Shown: positions 1 through 10,368 of the stretch, one piece after another
Layout: the number at the start of each line of letters is the position of its first letter
Position numbering within the stretch: the stretch's first letter is position 1
Assembly: GCF_018691265.1 (NCBI RefSeq)
Contig: NW_024881277.1
Span: forward strand, 11,137,503 to 11,201,502
Reading direction: 5' to 3'
DNA: 64,000 nt
DNA from: Tyto alba
Taxonomy: Eukaryota > Chordata > Aves > Strigiformes > Tytonidae
Translations under genes and position numbers: made by a program
Notes under the pieces: model-generated
Seen by the model: only the letters and a program-made list of their open reading frames with translations
What the model was told of the DNA's origin: nothing
Database searches by the model: none

Positions 1-124
1 CCCTCATCATCCCATCAGGCACAACAGTGAAGAGCCTGGCTCCATTCTCTTGCTGATATCAAGAACATACAGGAAGGCTGTTATTAGGTCTTCTCATCAC
101 CTTCTCCTCTCCTGGCTTTGCACT

Positions 125-235
125 TTTGCAGTAAGGAAGGCCAACGACATCCTGGGCTGCATTCGGAGGAACACTGCCAGCAAGTTGGAGGAGGTGATCC
201 TTCTTCTCTGTTCAGCATGGCTATGATTTGTTGTG
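125..235 (+). mobile_element. CR1 LINE fragment (ORF2 C-terminal region)
   Basis: The plus-strand translation reads like the part of CR1 ORF2 after the reverse-transcriptase palm: a lysine/alanine-rich stretch, then ILGCIRR, then a leucine-rich VILLLCSA segment. The fragment is about 110 bp and joins no other CR1 piece on either side. The family is inferred from the motif only. Confidence 0.5.
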
Positions 236-687
236 CTCAATTCCCTCAGGGTTTTCAACCCCACCACCTTCACTCACACTGTATTCAAAGCTGCCCTCCA
301 CATCTTCCACCAGTCCCGCCCTGTCTTCTTGTGAAAAACTCTTCCAGGAGAGCATTCCCCCATGTCAGGTCAGGGGTTACCTTCTGCTCTCCCTTTGAAC
401 GAGGCATTCTAGCAGAGGTCCATGTTCTCTAGCAGGGTGTGAGGTTATCCTGACCGGACGACCGTTGCATATTGAGGAGCTGGAGATCAACATAACAGTA
501 AACTTGAGTAGACCCATGGACAATTCCCATGGGAGCGCCCTCTTTTTCAGTCACTACAAATGATGACGAGAAGACTTTTCCTTGTAAGAAAACACTGAAA
601 GAGCTCCTATCTTCCACCTTGTTGGGTACAGTGTTGCAATGGCTTTTAAGAGCTCCAAGCAGCTGTCTCCCCACTGCTGGCCGGGCA
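236..687. other. No gene recognised
   Basis: Short open frames occur on both strands, but none shows a recognisable domain, splice-site pair or codon signature. It is unassigned flank between a CR1 fragment and a repeat shared with 25425-25515. Confidence 0.5.
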
Positions 688-790
688 GAAGGGACCTGGC
701 AGCTAGCACACGAGAGGACACCATGTGCTACTGTGCTGCATAGGCCCCTGCTCAGCCACCCCAGCAGTGCTGGAGGCAGGCGATACCTGA
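688..790 (-). repeat. Dispersed repeat, inverted copy at 25425-25515
   Basis: This stretch is the reverse complement of about 25425-25515 with only scattered mismatches. Matching landmarks include GGGACCTGGCAGC and ACCATGTGCT. It abuts the truncated 3' end of the OR pseudogene at 799-1500, so it probably marks the break that removed TM6-TM7. The repeat family is not recognised. Confidence 0.6.
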
Positions 791-798
791 GAGAATGT

Positions 799-1500
799 CT
801 ACAGCCACGAGAAACCTGAGGGCAATGTAAGGATGGTGTTAATGGTGTAAAGGTAGGATGTTGCTGTCATGCCCAGTGAGCCAAGGAGCATAATAGATGA
901 GGCCATGAAGGTGATCAGCTCAACAATCAGTGTTTCTGCACAGGACAGCTTGATCAAAAGCACACTGTCACAGAAGACGTGGTCCACACGACTGGTATTG
1001 CAGAAGGGCACCCTGGCAGCCAGGACAGTGGAGGCAATGGTGGCTAGGAATCCTGAAGTCCACAAGCCCAATGGTAGCTGAAAACAAAGGTGACTGCTCA
1101 TGAGCATGGAGTACTGAAGAGGGTGACACAAGGCCATAGAACAGTCATAGGACATGACAGCCAGAAGGACAAACTCAAGGTAGCCCACAGGAGAGTAGAA
1201 GTAGCACTGAGTTCAGCAGCTTGGATAGGAAGTGGCTTTGCTGCCCATCAGCAAGTTTCCTCTGGCTTTGGATATGACGGATGTCGTGATGAAGATCTCC
1301 AGACAGGAGAGGTTACAGAGGAAAAGGTACCTGGGCCCATAGAGGTCTCTTTCAGCGAGGATGAGGGAAACAATCAGCAAGTTTCCCCCTAAGATCACCA
1401 GACACAAAGCCAGGAGAGTAATTGCCGTTAGGTGTTCCTGATGTTAGAGGGAGGAGTAGCCAAAGAGAAGGAACTCTGTGACGGTCATATGGTTCAACAT
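799..1500 (-). pseudogene. Olfactory receptor pseudogene (not OR14-like), truncated
   Basis: The minus strand carries an OR of a conventional class II type, distinct from the OR14-like genes of the window. Reading starts at an ATG at 1498-1500 and stays in one frame through TM1 (GGNLLIV), a TM2 segment (YLFLCNLSCLE), the TM3/IC2 signature degraded to MSYDCSMALCHPLQY, the second extracellular loop (VDHVFCD) and TM5. Two in-frame stops interrupt it: TAA at 1444-1446 and TGA at 1213-1215. It ends at a TAG at 799-801, where OR similarity stops in IC3, so TM6, TM7 and the tail are gone. The DRY arginine is a cysteine. It cannot encode a working receptor. The preserved frame suggests inactivation by substitutions plus a 3' truncation. 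Confidence 0.9.
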
Positions 1501-2285
1501 CTCAGCATCCGAGCTGCAATAAGTGAGGGCAGATGGTCATCATGGGAAAGAGCTTCAGGAGGTTAAAAGAAGATGAGACAGAACAAAACAGTGTAGAAGG
1601 ATAAGACATTCATACAAAGATTGAAAGGAGAACAAAAGAGAGGAGGGGAGAATTAGCCTAGCGCAAGAAGGCATCATTTTATGCACTAAGAGCAAACGTA
1701 GTATGGGGGCTAGAGTAGGAATCCACTGTAAACTGTATGTAAGTTCTTGTATTTGAGCTCTTTCCCCAAGAGTCACTTCACAGTCAATGGAGAAAAAATA
1801 GGGATTTCTCACTTGTTTTTACTGTAGCTTATTTAAACATGTATTTTAGGCTGATCAAAAATGTATTGTAGTGAAAGGGAAAACACGTCAGTGAAGTGGC
1901 TTTAGCTTTTTGATTAGGACAGAAACAGGGAGAAGGCGACATGAAGACGTTGACAAATGCAGAAGTGTGTGGGAAGTAAAGGCAAGCAGGAGAGTTAGAA
2001 AAGAGGGAAGATTTATTCCCTGGAAAGGGTTTGATTACCAAGGAACACCAAAGCCCAACAGAGAAAAGAAAAACATGCTGTGTTTAAAACTGTTCTGTTT
2101 TTAAGCATGTCTTTCCATCCACGGTTGACCTTTGCCAGGTAGAACAGAAAAATTATAAAGAATCTTCCTCAGTCAGTGACAACTTTCTTGCTGAAAACCA
2201 GTCTGATAAAACATTCTCGCTGTCAGAGGGAAAAATAAGAATTAAACAGCAAAATAGGAGAGGAAACAAGAGGAAAAATCTAAGG
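1501..2285. other. AT-rich flank without recognised gene
   Basis: This lies upstream of the minus-strand OR pseudogene. It is AT-rich with short frames only, and no domain or repeat signature was recognised. Confidence 0.5.
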
Positions 2286-2480
2286 GTGCCATTTTTTCAG
2301 GAGCCTCAACTTTACCTTCTCATCCCTGACTGTTACATCCCTGGCCAGCTCTTCTTTGTAAAGATGAAGTCCCACAGGGCACTTCACCTCACAGGTTTCT
2401 CAGTCACCCTTATCAGGCAGGTGTTCCTAATGTGCTCCAAAACCTGCCTGCATGGCTTGCACCACAGTGTATTGCTTTTA
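2286..2480 (-). mobile_element. CR1 endonuclease-region fragment, minus strand
   Basis: The minus strand translates to a decayed CR1 ORF2 endonuclease segment (a FLEHIRNTCLIRV-like stretch, then TKK). The same segment, same strand, occurs at about 17090-17270, where it is joined to the preceding endonuclease part. Here the neighbouring CR1 piece (2490-2820) is on the opposite strand, so the two form an inverted pair. Confidence 0.6.
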
Positions 2481-2489
2481 ATGCTTGCA

Positions 2490-2820
2490 TGCAGCTGGTT
2501 CATCTTGACTGGGGCGTCTCTCACAAGAGAACAGTACGAGGAGTTGCAGGGCACTGCCAATACCCCTCCTGGAGGAACTGTGGCTTCTTGGGGGTCTGGT
2601 ACTGATAAAGCCGTAGGTCTGGACCCAGAGGGGAAGCAGCCCTTTGGGAGGGAGCTGCAGGAACGCATTTAGCTCTGCCTGGGGATGGACAATGAGTCAT
2701 CTGGGAGCTGAGGGGTCAACAGGAGAGGGGAGAACATCATGGGCACCACTGCGGTGGGTGGATGTCTGCTACAGATCTCCTGATCAGGAGGAGGAAGTAG
2801 ATGAGGCCTTCTTCAGACAC
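2490..2820 (+). mobile_element. CR1 endonuclease-region fragment, plus strand
   Basis: The plus-strand translation contains the CR1 endonuclease stretch VDVCYRSPDQEEEVDEAFF, preceded by a decayed LCLGMDNES segment. It lies just after a minus-strand CR1 piece and ends where similarity to the module at 19130-19530 begins. It is 5' and 3' truncated with several stops. Confidence 0.7.
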
Positions 2821-2879
2821 CTCCTCTCTGCTGACATCCCACCTGATCCGTGCAGCAGTCGAGTCTCATTGCCAGCCCT

Positions 2880-3285
2880 TCCCACCCTGGGAGATTGGGA
2901 GGTATTGTACAGTAGTCTTGCTCTTGTTATTGCTCATCCCCATAGAATACTACCCCAGGAAGAGTCCTGAGCAATGTGAGAGGGACAGGATCTCCCATCC
3001 CAGGGGCTGGAGGTGAGCAATTTGCCCTTTCTCTTAACATAACACATCCATGTTCACACAGAACATCTTCCTTTCAATGGCATTTGTCTACCGTCATAAT
3101 TTTCTCCAGTTTTCTGCTCTAACCAGCCCCTTGGGAGCTTTTGTCAATAGCATCCTCAGTGGGAGCCATTAACAGTGCAGGAAACTTTGGAGTTTGTATC
3201 TGATACTGACTCCTTGAGAGGTTTCATCAACTACCTCTCAGTGCCTGAGGTTGATGGACTTGTCTCCAACCCCTCCTGAGGGGTC
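2880..3285. repeat. Shared cluster module, unit A copy 1 (partial)
   Basis: This aligns with 19130-19530 and more loosely with 8830-9235 and 26525-26920. Landmarks are GGGAGGTATTGT, a CCCCAGGAAGAG stretch, GGGACAGGA and a tail ending in TCATTAAA. Identity to the unit B equivalent looks like 75-80%, clearly lower than in the block that follows. It has no coding signature. Its first part is missing here because a CR1 fragment abuts it. Confidence 0.6.
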
Positions 3286-4045
3286 ATTAAAGTGCCTTGG
3301 GCTGTTGCTGTGGTGCTGAGCTGGGCCGGGCTCCTGGGCCGCAGGGAGCTCCTGGCAAGTGGGCAGCGCTGCAGAGAGACAGCTCTGCCCAGGAGCAGCT
3401 CCTCTGCAAAGCGCAGCAGGGCTGGGGGCACTGCCTGCAGGCACCCAGGGCAGAGCAGCGAGGCACACACAGCTTCAAGGCAGCCTGGGCTGGGAGGCTG
3501 CTGAGCGCTCCGAGGAGGAGAAAGCGTCAGGGCCCTGGCCACAGTAAGTCTGGGGGTGCAGGGCAATGCAGCTGCAGCTCGGGGAGGGATCTGGGGAAGG
3601 CGGCAGAGCTGCCAGGAATCTGCCTCCTGCCTAGAGGAGGAGGAGGAGGAGGAGGAGGAGGAGGAGGAGGAGGAGGAGGAGGAGGAGGAGGAGGAGGAGG
3701 AGGAGGAGGAGGAGGAGGAGGAAGAGGAGGAGGAGGAGGAGGAGGATGATCTGCTCCCGAGAAGGGCTTCCCTGGTGCCCCCTGCGAGGGCCAGGGCATG
3801 AGGGCTGCCTTCTGGCGGGGCCGGCTGCAGGGGTGTGCAGCCGGGTGTGCAGGCAGGGGTGCCCAGGGCTGTCCTTCCCAGCAGGGTCCCTGCACCCAGG
3901 GGGCTGTGTGCTGGGGCAGGGACTCTGCCGCCTGCCAGGGTCAGCACTCAGCCTGCCCGGGGAGCTCCCCACGGCGCTGTGGGGAGAAGCTGTGGGGGGA
4001 AGGAGAGACCCCCGCCAGGGCAGGCTCCTTCTGCTCTCCAGAGGC
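3286..4045. repeat. GC-rich GGA block, unit A (near-identical copy at 19534-20255)
   Basis: About 760 bp of GC-rich DNA matches the unit B block almost base for base; only three substitutions were seen over the first 330 bp or so. It sits 1.6 kb upstream of the OR coding exon. A consensus-like splice donor (CCACA/GTAAGT) lies at 3544-3549 in both copies, so it could hold the promoter and an untranslated first exon of the OR gene; that is inference. Its long open frames are by-products of the triplet repeat and high GC. Confidence 0.7.
3634..3747 (+). repeat. (GGA)n trinucleotide microsatellite, about 38 units
   Basis: An almost pure GGA/GAG tract of 114 bp with one interruption near 3721. 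The unit B counterpart at 19882-19959 has about 26 units. The frames across it read poly-Glu, poly-Gly, poly-Ser, poly-Leu or poly-Pro and should not be taken for proteins. Confidence 0.95.
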
Positions 4046-5625
4046 TGCTGCTGCACGGATCAGGGATGCTCACAACTCCAGATCACTCTGAGGTCTTTTG
4101 CAGAGGTTCCTTCTGCAGAAGGATATCAAGGCTGCTTTTACTTGAAATGCAAAGACCTTTTCTTTGAGTTTTGTTTTTTGGTTGGCTGGATGGGCATTGC
4201 TAGATATTTTTCTCCACTCTAGTGGAATAACTCAGATCTCAGTTGTCTTTAGGATTCTCAGTCGCTCCTGAGCCCCTGCACCTAGAGAGCTGCCCGTGGG
4301 CCGTGTCCTGCTGCCAGGAGGGGTCCGCAGGGAAGAGCTGAGCACAGGGCGGGTGGGATGGGGGCTGGCAGCACTGACAGGGAGGAGATAAGGGGACAGA
4401 GAAGCGGCTCCAGGCAGGGACAGCTGCAGGAACCAGAGATATGGGCATGAAGGGAGAGGGAGTTGCTGCCAGGAACGCTGTGGGAGGGGGGATTTGGGCA
4501 CCTCCCTGCCATTCCCTGCAGTGCAGATGCCTTCCATGGAGCAACACCCTGATCTCCCCCTGTCCAACACAGCCTTTGCCCTCAAGGTCATGGGGCACCT
4601 TGCTAGCGGCCTCACCCTTGAAGAGGAGAAACTACCCAATACCCAACTGCCTGTCCCTTTCTGCCTCCAAGAACACGAGCAGTGTGGTATTTCTCCATTT
4701 TCCCCCTCCTGTATCTGCTCCCCTGTCATCCCTGGACTTGCTGGGATGGGGGGTGGTGGGGTTAAGCTGCAGTTCAGAGCCCAACCCTGTGGGTCCTGCT
4801 GTGCAGATGTGTCCATAGGAGTAAAGTTTCCTCATAATCTGTGGATAAAACAAAGGACCTAATTTTCTCTTCAGGACACCTCCATTTTAGGACACTCAAC
4901 TCTTCCTGTGATGGGCTCGTGCTGGGCTCCAGGTTTCTCTCCAGGTGGGCACAGCTTTCCCAGGACATCTCTGTGTTATCCAGCAGCCCCAGGGAGGAAA
5001 CACCTCAGTGTTAAGGCCATGGAAATGCTGCTGGGCATCTGCACAAAGGCAGCTGCAATGAGCCCTCTGTGTCCCTGGCTGGGAGGGGAGAGCTGAGATC
5101 CTCCTCAGGTGTGATGAGAGGGGCTGAGGGCTTTGGAGAGCTGTGCTTGGAGACTGGATTCCTCTAGTCCCAGCAGTGCCCTGTTTCCATCATCCAGCTC
5201 AAAATGGTGTCAGCACAGCTCAGATGAGACCAGGGCTGATGGACAGAGCAACTCTCCTCACTCTGAATTTCAGGACAGCCCCTTGGTCTCTCAAAACATA
5301 CAATGTTTCAGTAGGAGTTCAGCAGAAATGCCATAAATTTCTGCCTTAAAACCACTCCTCATGTGTAGTGGTGCAACAAAAATGGTTTAAAAAATCCAAT
5401 ATCCCCACAGCTATGCCTTGCAGTAAGGTGAATTGGGAGCAAAAACGCTGAACATGAGTGGATTTAATCTGTGATCACACATGTTCTGATTTATCTATGG
5501 CTGTCTGGTAGGACTGACTCCTCCAGAGCTCATAGCAGAACTGGAGGACTTGGTTAAAAGGGAGAGGCAGTCACTGAGAGATATGAAGTAGGTTTTATCT
5601 CAGACAAGTCTACACTAACATTTCA
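4046..5625. other. Upstream region of the unit A OR gene
   Basis: No coding gene is seen. About 4290-4420 matches 20565-20690 and 37785-37905 (CCGTGTCCTGCTGCCAGG, then GGGTGGGATGGGGGCTGGCA), so it is an element shared by three OR upstream regions. The rest does not align well with unit B, which is about 800 bp shorter between the GGA block and the coding exon. Confidence 0.6.
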
Positions 5626-6588
5626 ATGTCTTTTCCTCCATGGACAGTGCCCAATGACCAGTGGAAGCAATTTTTCAACAGCAGCTCCATCACCCAGTTC
5701 CTCCTCCTGGCATTTGCAGACAGACGGGAGCTGCAGCTCCTGCACTTCTGGCTCTTCCTGGGCATCTACCTGGCTGCCCTCCTGGGAAACGGCATCATCA
5801 TCACAGCCATCACCTGCGACCACCACCTCCACACCCCCATGTACTTCTTCCTCCTCAACCTCTCCCTGCTCGACCTGGGCTCCATCTCCACCACTCTCCC
5901 CAAAGCCATGGCCAATGCCCTCTGGGAAACCAGGGACATTTCCTACCCAGGATGTGCCGCACAGCTGTTTTTTTTCTTTTTCTTTGCTACAGCAGAGTTT
6001 TCTCTTCTCACCATCATGGCCTATGACCGCTACGTTGCCATCTGCAAACCCCTGCACTACGGGACCCTCCTGGGCAGCCGAGCTTGTGTCCACATGGCAG
6101 CAGCTGCCTGGGGCACTGGGCTGCTCTATTCTCTCCTGCACACAGCCAACACATTTTCCCTACCACTCTGCCAAGGCAATGCTGTGGACCAGTTCTTCTG
6201 TGAAATCCCCCAGATCGTCAAGCTCTCCTGCTCAGATTCCTACCTCAGGGAAGTTGGGCTCCTTGTGGTTAGTGCCTGTTTAGCATTTGGGTGTTTTGTT
6301 TTCATTCTTTTTTCCTATGTGCAGATCTTCAGGGCCGTGCTGAGGATCCCCTCTGAGCAGGGACGGCACAAAGCCTTTTCCACGTGCCTCCCTCACCTGG
6401 CCGTGCTCTGCCTGTTAATCAGCACTGCCATCTTTGCCTACCTGAAGCCCCCCTCCATCTCCTCCCCATCTCTGGACCTGGCGGTGTCATTTCTGTACTC
6501 AGTGATGCCTCCAGCAGTGAACCCCCTCATCTACAGCATGAGGAACCAGGAGATCAAAGATGCCCTGAGGGAACTGATAACAGGATGA
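5626..6588 (+). CDS. Olfactory receptor, OR14-like (gamma-c type), unit A
   Basis: A 320-residue open frame for a seven-transmembrane odorant receptor of the G-protein-coupled class, expected in the plasma membrane of olfactory neurons. Landmarks are an NSS glycosylation site near the N-terminus, HTPMYFFLLNLSLLD at about residue 69 (TM2), MAYDRYVAIC at 131 (TM3/IC2), loop cysteines, KAFSTCLPHL in TM6 and NPLIYSMRNQE at 299 (TM7/tail). A phenylalanine run from a T-rich tract lies at the TM3 start. The unit B paralogue is very similar. The start is uncertain: the paralogue's ATGTCC is TTTTTC here, so the frame opens only at 5626, upstream of a possible acceptor (CATGGACAG). A polyadenylation-like AATAAA follows at 6600-6605. 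It is either functional with a longer N-terminus or a start-loss pseudogene. Confidence 0.9.
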   Translation: MSFPPWTVPNDQWKQFFNSSSITQFLLLAFADRRELQLLHFWLFLGIYLAALLGNGIIITAITCDHHLHTPMYFFLLNLSLLDLGSISTTLPKAMANALWETRDISYPGCAAQLFFFFFFATAEFSLLTIMAYDRYVAICKPLHYGTLLGSRACVHMAAAAWGTGLLYSLLHTANTFSLPLCQGNAVDQFFCEIPQIVKLSCSDSYLREVGLLVVSACLAFGCFVFILFSYVQIFRAVLRIPSEQGRHKAFSTCLPHLAVLCLLISTAIFAYLKPPSISSPSLDLAVSFLYSVMPPAVNPLIYSMRNQEIKDALRELITG

Positions 6589-6605
6589 ATTTCTGAAACA
6601 ATAAA

Positions 6606-7849
6606 TTACCTTTATTTTGTGAATAACTTGAAATGTAACTCATTACAAAGGAGGGCACAGTATGTAGGTTCTGTTGGGGTTTTGGGAGTTCATTTTTTTT
6701 TGTTTGTTTGTTTTACTTTACGTAATATTCTCTACAAAGAAGTGTGATTATTTGTTGCTTTTATAATTTGGCATCTATCAAGATTTGTGTGACTGAGAGA
6801 CTTTGTAAATGAGGACCTATGCTCTCTTTGTGTTTAAACAAAATAAAGGATACTGCAGCAATATATTTCTCTGAGATCCTTCCTCGAAGCTGTTCTCTGG
6901 ATCTACTGGGACAGTGCTTGTGTGCAGAGGTGAAGGGGAAAAACATCTTGGCAGAGCAGTGCTTCCAGGAAGCAAATGCACTTGATCTTTCCTAAGCTGC
7001 TGGTTTTAAACTTCCCCTTTCTGCTCCTGAGCCCTTTTATTGGCCTATGATCTGAGTGCTTCTGTGCCGTGGTCACAGTCCCACGATGTGGCAGTTCTGT
7101 GACCACAGGCAGGGACAGGCAGTGGGCACTTCTGTGACAGAGCTGGCCTTCAGGACAGTGTTTCCATCAGACAAGGGGATCTCCTCAGGGCAATGCAGGA
7201 AGGTTTAGGTCTTTTTCCAGAGTTGCTCTCAAGAGCATACCCAGGAAATTGCCCAGAAGAGAAACCACCAGTGAAGACTGGAAATGTGTGAATGTGCAGG
7301 GTGGGGGCACACAGCAGTGTCCTCACACATTCAGGCTCCTGTGAGAGACCTGAAGGCCCAGCAGAGCAGGGGCTGGGCTGTGCCCATGTGCGATGGGCAC
7401 CCCGGGGAAGCTGCCCCAGGGCAATCACCACAGACCAGCACATAGCAACCACCATTTCCAGCATGGTCCTCTCACCCCAGCTCAGAGAGGCTGTTTATCT
7501 GTCTTCAGAGGGACACAGAAGGATTAGGTCAGAAGTCCAAATTTGCATTGTGTCTCTCTGCTCCATCACCCTTTCTTGGCTGTCTGGCCCCTGCCTTCAA
7601 ATGCACAGAATGAAAGGAGCTGCCCTGGGGAGCATCTCACCTGCACACTCAGAAGGGGTTCTGCAAGCATGAGCGACACTGCCCTTCAGAAGAAGGCATT
7701 TCTCACCTTTCAGAAGGCACAGAGCACATCTAGAGAGTGTGAATGCACTCAGAGGCACACATACCTTCATCTTTCACCTCTCCCAACTTCCTTTACAATT
7801 GATTGAAGCAACTAACACAGAAAGAAACGTTCTTCCTCGTAGGTACCAC
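6606..7849. other. 3' flank of the unit A OR gene
   Basis: No gene is seen. The stretch aligns with 21940-23720 of unit B at moderate to high identity, but unit B holds about 530 extra bp (22895-23425) near position 7545 here. The open frames are short and not conserved between the copies. Confidence 0.55.
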
Positions 7850-8180
7850 CTCTGCTCACAGCAGTGTCAGTGCTGGTTTTGGCACCTTTTGCAGGTGCTG
7901 AGTGTTTCCCGCTGGTGGCCACATCCTAAGGTCAGTACCGGGCTATGTGCCACCCACTTCTCTCTGCAAGATTCCCAAACTGGCAGGTCTGCACTGAGAA
8001 GGCAGCTGCACCCTGGCTAGGGGTATTGATGTCATCTAGGGTCATCATCTCATTCCTGTCCCAGATACAGTGCTGTGGCCCCAGTGGAGTGAGCCACCTC
8101 TTCTGTGATTTCACTGGAGCTCTCCTGCAGTGACACCATGACAGTCCTGCTGTTTGCTGTCACAGCCTTCTTCTGAGATC
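7850..8180 (+). pseudogene. OR pseudogene fragment (TM3-TM5), unit A
   Basis: The plus strand translates to the middle of a class II OR that is not OR14-like: a GAECFPLVA segment (TM3), a stop, YRAMCHPLLSARFPNWQVC (IC2/TM4), the second extracellular loop (CGPSGVSHLFCDF), then after a one-base frame change CSDTMTVLLFAVTAFF (TM5) ending at TGA. No N-terminus or TM6-TM7 remains. The unit B homologue at 23725-24040 lost a different part, so both descend from a longer ancestral copy. Confidence 0.8.
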
Positions 8181-8188
8181 CAGTCCTC

Positions 8189-8306
8189 ACCTTCCTCTGA
8201 GGGTAGGCTGAGGGACTTGGGCTTCTTTAGCCTGGTAAAGTGGAGGCACCTTCCTCTGAGGGTAGGCTGAGGGACTTGGGCTTCTTTAGCCTGGTAAAGT
8301 GGAGGC
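8189..8306 (+). repeat. Perfect 59-bp tandem duplication in a CR1 tail
   Basis: Two adjacent 59-bp copies (8189-8247 and 8248-8306) appear identical. They cover a CR1 3' segment (GGCTGAGGGACTTGGG ... AGTGGAGGC). Unit B has one copy at the equivalent place (about 25955-26000). Confidence 0.9.
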
Positions 8307-9235
8307 TCAGGGCACTGTAGCAGATGTCTGCAGCTTGAAGGATGGTTTCGGAGATGATGGAGCTTTTCTTGGAAGTGGGAGGAGAAGGAAAGCTCCACAA
8401 AGTGCAGCTTGGAAACTTCAGTCTGGATGTGAGAGAAGGAAATCTCACTACAAGGGTTGCGTTGTGGCATAGGAGGTGCCCAGAAGGACTCTCAAAAAGC
8501 CCACAACATTGTTTTTCAAGGAGCAGACAGCGAGGGTGGAGAGATGTCAGTGAAGGTACAGAAATGCTGGGGTGACAGCTCGGTGGGAAAGCAAGATGGA
8601 TGCCAAAATCCTGAAGGGAAAATGGTGCATAAAGAGCACAGTAGAAGGAAGCCTGCAGTAGTGGTGACCAAGGGCTCTGGGAGGACTGAAAGGCCACACA
8701 AGAACAAGCTCTTTGTCCCCTTGATTATGGCAGTTGCCTCTGTCACTGAGACCTACCAGGGTAAAACTTATTTTGAGGCTCTGGAATTTATTTCCTCCTT
8801 GTCCCTTCTTGGGGAAGCTGGGAGGTATTGTGCAGTTTCCCTACATGTGGCATTGCTCACCCTCACACCCCACTGCCCCCAGAAAGAGTCCTGACCCACA
8901 CATGAGGGACAGGACCTGCCTTCGTATGGCCTGGGGGGGTGTCAGGGCTTGGCCTTTATGCTTCATAAAACAAACAAGTGTGTTTTGCAGCCTTACAGCC
9001 ACCTGCACAGTGCCTTTGCCTACCTGCAACCACAGCCTCCAATTATCTGCTCTAACGAGCCCATGGGGAGGCTTTTTCAGTAATGGCCCTCAGTGGGGCC
9101 AATCAATGCTTCAAGGTACTTTGGGTTTTCTTCTGACTTTGACTTCTTGAGTATTTTGCTCAGTCTCCTCTCAGTATCTGAGGCTCATGGACTCAGGGCC
9201 AAACACACCATGGGGCTCATTAAAATACAGAATGT
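8248..9235 (+). repeat. Shared cluster module, unit A copy 2 (CR1 3' part plus flank)
   Basis: The first 270 bp read as a CR1 3' segment (GATGGAGCTTTTCTTGG, then TCTGGATGTGAGA and AATCTCACTACAAGGG). The remainder, to a TCATTAAAATACAGAA end, is of unknown origin. Copies are at 25940-26920, 18620-19530 and, partially, 2880-3285. There is no coding potential. Confidence 0.65.
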
Positions 9236-10368
9236 CCTAACAAGCCATGCATTTTCCTTTAAGTCTTGAAGACTCGTACAGATAATTGAATAAATTTTGG
9301 AATGTAGTTAAGGAGGAACATTTCCAAATATATCTAATAAAAATGATTCTTCATTATAAAGAGCATTTTATATTAATTTCTGTTTAGAGAAGAGGTGATA
9401 ACAACATTCTGTCTCTGATATTGATGCACACTGTCTCCTTGGGAGGTCTGGACAGTCCCTTGGGGTCCAACATAGTATGGACAACCTGGATCCTCATTGC
9501 CCAGTCTCACCATTTCTCACATTGGCCCCCTAGAACTTGCATCACTTCTCCTTAAATCAGCCTTCTCCACTGATCTCTGCAGCTGGATCTTACAGGTCCT
9601 TTACACCAGCTCCCACTTCTGCCCTTAGAGAACCGGCTGCCCACAGGCACAGAAGGGTTTCTGTTCCTTGGAAAGTAAGAAATTAGAAGTGTGATATATT
9701 TTCATGACCAATAAATTAGTGATCCAGAAATATATGCTAAGTACAAGATAACTCTAATGACATTCCCTTCTGGGAGGGCTACTGTCAGGAGAAATAACTT
9801 AGGTAGGTAAATCCACAAAGATAGGTATAAACACAATTGAAGGGTTGACTAAGGAAACAATGAGGCTGTTGAAAGTTTTTACTCCCTAAAGTTCAAAAGA
9901 GCAACATAGGTGAGAGTTATCTGAAGGTACAAACAATAATGAAAGAAAAAGCTGGAGAATAATGGAAATGTCCGTTGCCTCCTCAGTCTGCATCTGAAAA
10001 GGTGAGGTGAGAAATGTTCATTGTATCCTGGCCAGGTGCAAATTCATGAAAGATTAGAGAAATTGAGTATGTGGTAAACCAGGCAGGATAGTGGCAATGA
10101 AATTAGACTGGAATATGGATATTTCTTTGGCATATGGCTTTTAAGAGGTCACGGGATTGGTAGAGGGTTCTTGTGGGAGAGGACAAGCCAATGTTGCAGC
10201 CATCTTGGAAAGAGCCCACAAGGGCCACCCAGGGAACCACAGGCTGTACAAGCTCTCTTTGGTGAGGAGTGTGCCGTCAGTTAGAGTCCTCTTGGGTGAT
10301 GCTCCTGGGCACTTTGAAGAGAAGAAAATGTCCAAATTCAGTTGGCAGGGACTGTCCAAGGGTAAATC
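9236..10368. other. AT-rich duplicated region without recognised gene
   Basis: This aligns with 26921-28068 of unit B with few mismatches. It contains no recognised domain, RNA gene or repeat signature. Confidence 0.5.

Noticed and set aside
3231..3947. Long minus-strand frames with poly-Ser, poly-Pro or poly-Leu through the GGA tract
   Set aside because: Several overlapping frames on both strands stay open only because of the triplet repeat and GC content. No domain is present, and the repeat length differs between the two copies.
5623..6141. Minus-strand 172-codon acidic frame
   Set aside because: Antisense shadow of the OR coding exon. The unit B antisense frame at 20855-21487 is similar only because the OR is conserved.
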